Shown: positions 52,223 to 58,674 of the stretch, piece after piece
Layout: each line of letters begins with the position of its first letter
Numbering within the stretch: position 1 is the stretch's first letter
Source: Mycetocola_A sp015752285
GTDB taxonomy: Bacteria; Actinomycetota; Actinomycetes; Actinomycetales; Microbacteriaceae
DNA: 64,000 nucleotides
Direction: 5' to 3'
Assembly (NCBI RefSeq): GCF_015752285.1
Contig: NZ_JADOUY010000001.1
Location: forward strand, 558,001-622,000
Position numbers and translations under genes: made by a program
The notes under the pieces: model-generated
What the model was told of the DNA's origin: nothing
Database searches by the model: none
Seen by the model: only the letters and a program-made list of their open reading frames with translations

Positions 52223-52576
52223 CTACAGGCCGATCGACCCGATCATCGTCCAGACCGTGCGGGTGAGGTCGGGGTGTTCGAGCGCGATGTCACGCAGCAG
52301 TTCATACTCGAGCCTGGCGACATTGTGGCGGTGCGTGTCGGCATCCGGTCGGTTGCTCCTCGACGCGTACCTGGCCATCGTGTACTCGGCGGTCAGCCCG
52401 CGGGCATCGAGGGCGTCGGACTTGAGTTCGTACACCACGAGTTCATCAACGGTAGGAAGGTCGTGGATGAAGTCGTACGGGTCTTCCCCGGCGCGGCAGC
52501 GATGCTCGATGATCACGTCGAGCTCGTCACGCGCGTAGCGCCGCAGCCGGTCGAGATCGAAGGGCGTCGTAGTCAA
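52223..52576 (-). CDS. Hypothetical protein (117 aa)
   Basis: A 117-residue soluble protein (MTTTPFDLDRLRRYARDELD, VDELVVYELKSDALDARGLT). It has no signal peptide or membrane helix, and no catalytic motif that I recognise. It is charged and predicted mostly helical. Codon usage matches its neighbours, so it is probably a real monocistronic gene, but I cannot give a function. The gap to the secreted-protein gene (52059-52222) holds nothing recognisable. Confidence 0.55.
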   Translation of the reverse strand: MTTTPFDLDRLRRYARDELDVIIEHRCRAGEDPYDFIHDLPTVDELVVYELKSDALDARGLTAEYTMARYASRSNRPDADTHRHNVARLEYELLRDIALEHPDLTRTVWTMIGSIGL

Positions 52577-52715
52577 ATGTCGGCCCCTCTCTGGTTGCTG
52601 AAGCCGTTCCCGTCGTTAAAGCGTACGCCTGTTTTTCGATGTCCCGCCCGCGACGAACAGCGGGGCGAGCCCTCGCAATCCGGGTCAAACCGGGTGCGCC
52701 GTGCGACGATGAGCT

Positions 52716-53093
52716 ATGGAACACTCACGACTGAGCGCATCGACACTGGAGCACTTCCGCGCGGTACTCGAAGAGCAGCGCGAGGAGCTCGTCAGGCAGC
52801 GTGCGCACCACGAAGAGTCCCTCGTCGAGGTGCGAATCGCCCGCGATGGCGAGTCGGACGACGAGCACGACCCCGAAGGCCCGACGATCGCCTCGGAGTG
52901 GTCGCGACTGACCGGCCTGCAGGACGAGTCCGCCAAACAGCTCACCGCGCTCGACGAGGCACTCGCCCGCGTCGACGACGGCAGCTTCGGGCTCTGCTCG
53001 CGGTGCACGAAGCCGATCGGACGCGCCAGGCTCGACGCTCGCCCGGTTGCGGACCTCTGCATCGACTGTGCCCGGCTCGCTGAAACGCGGTAG
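52716..53093 (+). CDS. DksA/TraR C4-type zinc finger protein
   Basis: A 125-residue protein with an N-terminal helical coiled-coil (STLEHFRAVLEEQREELVRQ onward to about residue 85) and a C-terminal zinc finger C-x2-C...C-x2-C in GLCSRCTKPIGRARLDARPV then ADLCIDC. This is the DksA/TraR/YocK layout, whose coiled coil reaches into the RNA polymerase secondary channel. The acidic coiled-coil tip typical of DksA is not obvious, so the DksA function is uncertain. The transcript may be leaderless, with no good ribosome site. Confidence 0.85.
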   Translation: MEHSRLSASTLEHFRAVLEEQREELVRQRAHHEESLVEVRIARDGESDDEHDPEGPTIASEWSRLTGLQDESAKQLTALDEALARVDDGSFGLCSRCTKPIGRARLDARPVADLCIDCARLAETR

Positions 53094-53121
53094 TGGCCGG
53101 TCCCGCGAGGGCCAGGGCGCG

Positions 53122-53127
53122 TACGCT
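53122..53127 (+). promoter_or_regulatory. -10 element of a leaderless NUDIX gene
   Basis: TACGCT, six bases, then the ATG at 53134, with no Shine-Dalgarno between. Spacing fits initiation at the A of ATG. Confidence 0.5.
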
Positions 53128-53133
53128 CGCCCT

Positions 53134-53649
53134 ATGACAGCGAGTAAGCCAGGCCTCCCTGAGGTCTGCGTCTGTTACATCCTCCGTGAAACCGCCGATG
53201 GTGGTTACGAGGTGCTTCTCGGCGAAAAGAAGAAGGGTCTCGGCCTCGGAAAGATGGTGGGACCAGGGGGAAAGCTCGAACCCGGCGAGACACCTGCTCA
53301 AGCGGTTGTGCGGGAGGTGTTCGAAGAATCCGGGCTGCGCCTGCGCGAGAACGACCTCACCGCGCTGGGCCGCATCCGCTACGAGTTCCCCTTCCGGCCG
53401 GCCTGGAGTCAGATCTCCTGGGTTTTCGCCACTCAGGCCTGGGCCGGCGACATCGTGGAGTCAGACGAATTGCTGCTCCGGTGGCACCCGGTCGACGAGA
53501 TTCCATTCGACCGCATGTGGGACGACGCGAAACACTGGCTTCCGTCTGCGCTCGTCGGCGACTACCAGGAGCGCCGATTCGTGTTCGGCCCCGACCTCTC
53601 GACGGTCATGGCCGACGACCTGCCCGTTACGCCTGCACCGCGAGGCTGA
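53134..53649 (+). CDS. MutT-like NUDIX hydrolase (8-oxo-dGTP type)
   Basis: A 171-residue Nudix protein with box GPGGKLEPGETPAQAVVREV followed by FEESGL (about residues 44-69) and the conserved WSQISWVFATQAWAGDIVES, RWHPVDEIPFDRMW pattern of MTH1-like 8-oxo-dGTP phosphatases. These cleanse oxidised nucleotides. The C-terminus is longer than in E. coli MutT. The last 23 nt overlap the 3' end of the convergent recQ gene (53627-53649). Confidence 0.9.
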   Translation: MTASKPGLPEVCVCYILRETADGGYEVLLGEKKKGLGLGKMVGPGGKLEPGETPAQAVVREVFEESGLRLRENDLTALGRIRYEFPFRPAWSQISWVFATQAWAGDIVESDELLLRWHPVDEIPFDRMWDDAKHWLPSALVGDYQERRFVFGPDLSTVMADDLPVTPAPRG

Positions 53650-55774
53650 ACGGCAGCACAGCGGATGCTCCGGCGCCGCGAAGCAGTCGGCCAGCGACCG
53701 TGAGTGTCCAGCGGCTGTCGACCAGATCGTCGACGAGTAACACCGGACGGCCGCGGTAACCCTCGAACGCGGTTACCAGCTCAGGTCCCAACTCGAACCG
53801 GTCCCACACGCTCGACAGCCGATAGGCGCTGTTGCCGCCCGGCTCACCGGCCGGGCCGCCGTTCTTCAGGCTGAGGGCGCCGAGGTACGGCAACCGGCCG
53901 ACGTCTGACAGGGCACGGGCTACCGAGTCGACGAGTTGCGTGTGCCGTCTCGACGGCACACTCACAACAGCGGCCGGGCGTTCGTCCCAGCCCCACTCGG
54001 CCAACACCCTGATGCACGCCTGCACGAGGGCGGGGCTGGCGGGCCCATCCGGAGTGCTCGGCGCGAAGAGGTCGCGGAGAGTGCCACCCCAGCCGAGGTC
54101 GGTCAGCCTGGCGAGGGCCCGCCCCGCCTCCACCCGTTCCTCTGCGGCGATCTTGCCACGCACTGGAACGCCGAGCTTGTCGGCCCCTGTCGGCCACTGT
54201 GCCCGCGGTTCGATCGCAACGCCGACGCGGCTCAACGATTTCTCGGCCTGCCCGGATGCCTCCTCCCGCACGTCGGTCGGATACCAGACCGGCTCCCCAG
54301 CCGCGGCAGCGCAATTGTCGCAGCGGCCACAGGGAACGGCGGTGTCGTCGTCGAGGGCGCGCTGAAGAAACTCCATGCGGCATCCGCTCGTGCGCTCGTA
54401 CTCGAGCATGGCGTTCTGCTCCTGCACGCGCGCGGCGGCAATGCGCTCGTAGCGTTCGGCGTCATAGGTCCACGGCTGCCCGGTCGCCACCCAGCCTCCG
54501 GTGACGCGCTGCACCGCCCCGTCGACGTCGAGCACCTTGAGCAGCAGCTCGAGTGGGCTGCGTTTGAGGTTGACCCGGGCTTCGAGAGCGGGAGTCGACA
54601 GCGGCGCGCCCTCGAAGGCGAGCTCGTCGATCACCGCACGCGCCTTCTGCTCGTCGGGCATCGACGATGTCGCGAAATACTGCCAGATGGCTTCGTCTTC
54701 GGTGCCGGGGAGCAGGAGCACGTCGGCGCTCGCCGCCCTTCCGGCGATCATCGCGGCGCGACCGGCGCGGCCGACCTGCTGGTAATAGGCGACGGGTGAC
54801 GACGGCGCACCCAGATGCAGAACGAAACCGAGGTCGGGCTTGTCGAAGCCCATGCCGAGGGCACTCGTTGCGACGAGCGCTTTGACCTCGTTGTTCTTGA
54901 GCGCCTGTTCGAGTCCTTCGCGCTCGCCGGCATCCGTTCGCCCGGTGTATGCCTGCACCTGGTGACCGGCCTCGCGCAGGAGGCGGGCGGTGTCTTCTGC
55001 CGCAGAGACCGTGAGTGCGTAGATGATGCCCGAGCCGGTCAGGTTGCCGAGGTGGCTGAGCAGCCAGCCGAGCCGGGTGCCCGAGTCGGGCAGGCGCAGA
55101 ACCCCGAGCCGCAGGGTGGCACGGGCGAGCGGACCGCGAATGGTCACAACCGGCTCGCCACCGGCATGCTCGAGTTGCTCAGCGACGTCGGTGACGACGC
55201 GCGAGTTGGCGGTCGCCGTTGTGGCGAGCACTGGGACCCCGTGCGGCATCTCGGCGATGAGATCGCGGAGTCGCCGATAATCGGGCCGGAAGTCGTGACC
55301 CCAATCGGAGATGCAGTGGGCTTCGTCGACGACGAGCAGGCCGGTGCGCGGAATGAGCTTCGGCAACTGTTCCTCACGGAACCGGGGATTGTTCAGCCGC
55401 TCGGGCGAGACGAGCAGCACGTCGACCTCGTCGTTGTCGAGTTTGGTGAGCACGTCGCCCCACTCGTGCGGGTTCGCCGAGTTGATCGCGACAGCGCGCA
55501 CCCCGGCCCGCGCGGCAGCCTCGACCTGGTCACGCATGAGGGCGAGAAGGGGTGAAACCAGGAGCGTCGGGCCGGCCCCCTGACGACGAAGCAGCAGTGT
55601 CGCCACGAAGTACACGGCCGACTTGCCCCACCCGGTGCGTTGCACGACGAGTGCCCGTTTGCGGTCGGCGACGAGGGTCTCGATCGCCTCGAACTGGCCC
55701 TCGTGAAAATCGGCGTCTGGCGAACCGACCAGGGTCCGCAGAATGTCGAGGGCGTCGGCGCGGGTGTCAGTCAT
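53627..55774 (-). CDS. recQ: RecQ-family DNA helicase fused to a phosphoribosyltransferase-like domain
   Basis: A 716-residue protein. An SF2 helicase core has motif I RTGWGKSAVYF (Trp in place of the usual Ser/Ala), Ia LLVSPLLALMRDQV, II VVDEAHCISDWGHDFRPDYR, III ATTATAN, and VI YYQQVGRAGRAAM. A RecQ zinc-binding region follows (CRMEFLQRALDDDTAVPCGR then CDNC), then a linker and a C-terminal domain of about 170 residues ending with the PRPP-type motif VLLVDDLVDSRWTLTVAGRL. No HRDC domain is seen. RecQ-phosphoribosyltransferase fusions are known in actinobacteria; why helicase and PRPP chemistry are joined is not established. Confidence 0.9.
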   Translation of the reverse strand: MTDTRADALDILRTLVGSPDADFHEGQFEAIETLVADRKRALVVQRTGWGKSAVYFVATLLLRRQGAGPTLLVSPLLALMRDQVEAAARAGVRAVAINSANPHEWGDVLTKLDNDEVDVLLVSPERLNNPRFREEQLPKLIPRTGLLVVDEAHCISDWGHDFRPDYRRLRDLIAEMPHGVPVLATTATANSRVVTDVAEQLEHAGGEPVVTIRGPLARATLRLGVLRLPDSGTRLGWLLSHLGNLTGSGIIYALTVSAAEDTARLLREAGHQVQAYTGRTDAGEREGLEQALKNNEVKALVATSALGMGFDKPDLGFVLHLGAPSSPVAYYQQVGRAGRAAMIAGRAASADVLLLPGTEDEAIWQYFATSSMPDEQKARAVIDELAFEGAPLSTPALEARVNLKRSPLELLLKVLDVDGAVQRVTGGWVATGQPWTYDAERYERIAAARVQEQNAMLEYERTSGCRMEFLQRALDDDTAVPCGRCDNCAAAAGEPVWYPTDVREEASGQAEKSLSRVGVAIEPRAQWPTGADKLGVPVRGKIAAEERVEAGRALARLTDLGWGGTLRDLFAPSTPDGPASPALVQACIRVLAEWGWDERPAAVVSVPSRRHTQLVDSVARALSDVGRLPYLGALSLKNGGPAGEPGGNSAYRLSSVWDRFELGPELVTAFEGYRGRPVLLVDDLVDSRWTLTVAGRLLRGAGASAVLPFSLAVQA

Positions 55775-55819
55775 GTGTCCAGCTTCGCAGGTGCGGCTGA
55801 CAGGGCAGGCTGCGCGCCA

Positions 55820-55825
55820 TAGACT
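55820..55825 (+). promoter_or_regulatory. -10 element of a leaderless gene
   Basis: TAGACT, six bases, then the ATG at 55832, with no Shine-Dalgarno between. Confidence 0.5.
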
Positions 55826-55831
55826 CCCGCC

Positions 55832-56176
55832 ATGACGGATACCACGGGAGTGGAGCAGCGGCTCACCGGTATCCTCGACCGGTACCGCGCTGAGCTGGTC
55901 GACGGAACTATCTACGGCATCCCGGCGCTGATCTGGCCTGGCGCAACCGGTCACGACTATTTCGTAGCGCTCAGACGCAATAAGGACAACGTCGGGCTGT
56001 ACCTGATCATCGCCGACCGGTACCCGGACGACCTCGCTCAGTCGTCGGATGCTCTCCGGTCTCGGCGCACCGGCAGGGCGACGTTCTCGTTCTCATCGCT
56101 CGACGATGACATGGCGGCGGAACTCATCGGGTTGCTCGACCGGCTCATGGACCGGTACCGCGCCGAGCACGCGTGA
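55832..56176 (+). CDS. Hypothetical DUF1801-like small protein
   Basis: A 114-residue protein (RLTGILDRYRAELVDGTIYG onward) with hydrophobic YFVALRRNKDNVGLYLIIAD and a C-terminal SLDDDMAAELIGLLDRLMDR. The YF-x(4-12)-GLY pattern and the terminal LxxLL(D/A)RL helix resemble DUF1801 (YdhG) proteins, which are thought to bind metal or small ligands. Confidence in the family is modest. Monocistronic and probably leaderless. Confidence 0.6.
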   Translation: MTDTTGVEQRLTGILDRYRAELVDGTIYGIPALIWPGATGHDYFVALRRNKDNVGLYLIIADRYPDDLAQSSDALRSRRTGRATFSFSSLDDDMAAELIGLLDRLMDRYRAEHA

Positions 56177-56194
56177 CGGGACCGACGGCATCCG

Positions 56195-56566
56195 TCAGGC
56201 GTCGACGATCTCCTTGCCCAGCGGAAGCAGCGCGATCGGCACCATTTTGAAGTTGGCCCAGCCGAACGGGATGCCGATGATCGTGATGCACAGCGCGACA
56301 CCGCTGATGATGTGGCCGAGGGCGATCCACCAGCCGGCGAGGAGGAGCCAGATCACGTTGCCGAGCGCTGACCCGACGCCGGCGGTCGGACGGTCGACGA
56401 CCTCCTTGCCGAACGGCCACAGCGCGTAGACCCCGAGCCGCGCTGCGGCGATTCCCCAGGGGATGGTCACGATGAGCACGAACATGAGAAGCGCCGCAAG
56501 CATGTAGCCGAGGAACAGCCAGAATCCAGACAGGATCAGCCAGATGATGTTGAGCAGCGTCTTCAT
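56195..56566 (-). CDS. YccF domain-containing membrane protein
   Basis: A 123-residue protein with two similar repeats, each a membrane helical hairpin: MKTLLNIIWLILSGFWLFLG and ALGNVIWLLLAGWWIALGHI, followed by IPWGIAAARLGVYALWPFGK and IPFGWANFKMVPIALLPLGK. This internal duplication (NxIWL...IP-G...P-GK) is the YccF signature. YccF proteins are inner-membrane proteins of unknown function. Upstream bases contain CAGACT 9 nt before the ATG at 56566. Confidence 0.95.
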   Translation of the reverse strand: MKTLLNIIWLILSGFWLFLGYMLAALLMFVLIVTIPWGIAAARLGVYALWPFGKEVVDRPTAGVGSALGNVIWLLLAGWWIALGHIISGVALCITIIGIPFGWANFKMVPIALLPLGKEIVDA

Positions 56567-56611
56567 GATGGGCTCAGTCTGGCACGCCCGGTCGGTGCCA
56601 CACTGGGAACC

Positions 56612-58135
56612 GTGACCTCTGAGCTTCTGCACCGCCTCCGATCCGATCTCGACGCCGCCCGCTACACGGTGACCACCCTCACCGGCCTGTGGGGAGACGA
56701 AGCGGATGCTGCGCTGCACCGCAACGAGAGGGTCCCCGCTGTGCGTGCGCTCGCGCTGGACGCTGACGCACCGGAGGCATCCGCGACGCTCGCCCGCCTG
56801 TTCGTGCTGGGGCTGCCGGTTTCTCGGGAGGATCTGTCGGCTGCGTTGCCCGATCTCGGCGTGGACGGTGCTGTCGAGCTCGGGCTCGTCACGGCCGACG
56901 ACGACGGCATCCGCCCACTGCTCGACCTGCGGCCGTACAGCTTCGTCGACGCCCACGGGGCCGGAAGCTGGTGGATCATCTCCGACCTCGGCGAACTCGT
57001 CCTCGGGCGTCCGCTCGGCGAGGAGCACGTGCTCGGCGTCGGCGGCGCATCGATGACCCTGAGCGGCCTGATGATGCAGACGCCGGTGGGCAGCGTCCTC
57101 GACCTCGGAACCGGCTGCGGAATCCAGGCCATGCACGCCGCCCGGCACGCGTCAACGGTGGTCGCCACGGACATCTCGGAGCGCGCACTGGACCTTGCGC
57201 GGATGAACGCCGGCCTCAACGGCATCCACAACATCGAGTTTCGGCACGGCAACCTGTTCGAGCCTGTGCGTGGCGAGCGGTTCGACCAGATCGTGTCGAA
57301 CCCGCCCTTCGTGATCACCCCGCGGGTCGACGGCGTGCCCGCGTACGAGTACCGGGACGCAGGCATGGTCGGGGATGCGCTCGTCGAGGCGGTGCTCCGC
57401 GGGGCGGCAGCTCACCTCTACCCCGGCGGCGTCGCCCAGATGCTCGGCAACTGGGAGTACCGGATCGGTCAGGATGCCTTCCGCCGCGTTGGCGGCTGGA
57501 TCGACGGCACCGGTCTCGACGCCTGGATCATCGAGCGCGACGTGCAGGATCCTGCCCAGTACGCCGAAACCTGGATCCGCGACGGGGGAACCCGCTCAGG
57601 CACCCCTGAGTTCGACAACCTCTACGCCGCGTGGCTCGATGACTTCACCGAACGCCGCGTGACCTCGGTCGGCTTCGGGTACATCACACTGCGGATGCCG
57701 CTTTCCGGCCACCAGACCCTGCGGCGGCTGGAGCGACTCCACGGTTCGCTCGGGTCGAACGAAGCCGGGCTCGGCGTCCACCTCGCTTCTGCGCTCGATG
57801 GTCAGAACTGGCAGGCGGCGCTCTCCGACGAGGAGCTCGCGCATGCCCACGTCACCGTCGCCCCGGATGTCACCGAGGAACGGCACTACTGGCCGGGTGC
57901 AGAGCACCCGACCGCGATGATGCTGCGGCAGGGTGGTGGTTTCGGCCGCACCGTGCGGATGGACACCGGGCTCTCTGCCCTCGTCGGTGCCAGCGACGGC
58001 GACCTTTCGATCGGCGCCGTCGTCGCGGCGATCGCCCAACTGCTCGATGCTGACTACCCGGAGTTGCTCGGCGAGCTGCTGCCCAGGGTGCGCGCCCTTC
58101 TTGACGACGGGTTCCTGCTGCCACCCCAGGTGTGA
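56612..58135 (+). CDS. Class I methyltransferase with NPPF motif (DUF7059-type)
   Basis: A 507-residue protein from GTG 56612. Residues 1-140 are a helical N-terminal domain. The central MTS domain has the SAM motif VLDLGTGCGIQAMHAA and the base-flipping motif NPPF in IVSNPPFVITPR, typical of N-methyltransferases acting on a planar amine such as RNA adenine or guanine (RsmC/RlmG-like) or on protein Gln. The C-terminal 180 residues are actinobacteria-specific. Substrate unknown. It is the only gene on its strand between the YccF gene and the 58.3-kb genes. Confidence 0.85.
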   Translation: MTSELLHRLRSDLDAARYTVTTLTGLWGDEADAALHRNERVPAVRALALDADAPEASATLARLFVLGLPVSREDLSAALPDLGVDGAVELGLVTADDDGIRPLLDLRPYSFVDAHGAGSWWIISDLGELVLGRPLGEEHVLGVGGASMTLSGLMMQTPVGSVLDLGTGCGIQAMHAARHASTVVATDISERALDLARMNAGLNGIHNIEFRHGNLFEPVRGERFDQIVSNPPFVITPRVDGVPAYEYRDAGMVGDALVEAVLRGAAAHLYPGGVAQMLGNWEYRIGQDAFRRVGGWIDGTGLDAWIIERDVQDPAQYAETWIRDGGTRSGTPEFDNLYAAWLDDFTERRVTSVGFGYITLRMPLSGHQTLRRLERLHGSLGSNEAGLGVHLASALDGQNWQAALSDEELAHAHVTVAPDVTEERHYWPGAEHPTAMMLRQGGGFGRTVRMDTGLSALVGASDGDLSIGAVVAAIAQLLDADYPELLGELLPRVRALLDDGFLLPPQV

Positions 58136-58150
58136 ATCCGGTTCGATGTC

Positions 58151-58232
58151 ACGCTCGACAGGAAGGACATCGCGGGACGCACGCTCAACAGGAGAATCCG
58201 CCTCTTTCTGGACGCCTCTTCCTGTCGAGCGT
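58151..58232. repeat. Three copies of ACGCTCRACAGGA, two direct and one inverted
   Basis: ACGCTCGACAGGAAG (58151-58165), ACGCTCAACAGGA (58181-58193) exactly 30 bp later, and the inverse complement CTTCCTGTCGAGCGT (58218-58232). The first and third form a perfect 15-bp inverted repeat over a 52-bp spacer. They fill the 204-bp gap between the methyltransferase gene and the 79-aa gene. Confidence 0.8.
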
Positions 58233-58304
58233 CACGCCTCAGCCATTCGAGTCCGACAAATAGGGCATCCGCCTGATCTGAGACCCCCTCCTTAGAGAAC
58301 ACGA

Positions 58305-58318
58305 TGGTGACATCACCA
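58305..58318. promoter_or_regulatory. Palindrome before the 79-aa/LuxR-family genes
   Basis: TGGTGA-CA-TCACCA, a 6-bp-arm palindrome 22 bp before the ATG at 58340. Position suits an operator. Confidence 0.4.
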
Positions 58319-58339
58319 CCGAACTGAGGAGTTGGGGTC

Positions 58340-58579
58340 ATGCAGATCTCTGGAGAATACGGAACCGAGTTGCTCATCCGATACACCGAGGAGCAGCTCA
58401 CCCGCGACCTCGAACGCCGTCGGGTTGCCGTGGAGCGAGACGCGGAGCACGGGGCAGGACGAACCACCGCCTGGCAGACGCTCGGTGCACGTGTCGCCGC
58501 CCTGTTCCGAGGTCGTGAGCGGCGGATGCCGGCACGCGGTCACGCGGCCCCATCGCGGGTCACCCCAGCCCACCGGTGA
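58340..58579 (+). CDS. Hypothetical basic small protein (79 aa)
   Basis: A 79-residue protein (MQISGEYGTELLIRYTEEQL, TRDLERRRVAVERDAEHGAG) that is charged, helical at the start and strongly Arg-rich at the end (FRGRERRMPARGH). GAGG-AG lies 9-15 nt upstream of the ATG. Its stop overlaps a possible GTG start for the LuxR-family gene (GTGA at 58576-58579). No family recognised; it could be a regulator or be unannotated noise, though the ribosome site and codon use favour a real gene. Confidence 0.5.
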   Translation: MQISGEYGTELLIRYTEEQLTRDLERRRVAVERDAEHGAGRTTAWQTLGARVAALFRGRERRMPARGHAAPSRVTPAHR

Positions 58580-58674
58580 GCGGTCCCGTTCGCCGACAGA
58601 GGTTGGCGGAACCGTTGGCCTCGATGGCCGAAATCCCCTCGATTCGTGTTGGCGCCCTGTGGGACCATGGGGGC

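Noticed and set aside
53900..54800. Plus-strand readings inside recQ
   Set aside because: No ribosome sites or motifs, and the minus-strand protein has continuous helicase and phosphoribosyltransferase motifs over the whole span.
58218..58232. 15-bp inverted repeat as terminator of the methyltransferase gene
   Set aside because: The loop is 52 nt and no T-run follows, so an intrinsic terminator is unlikely; reported as a repeat instead.
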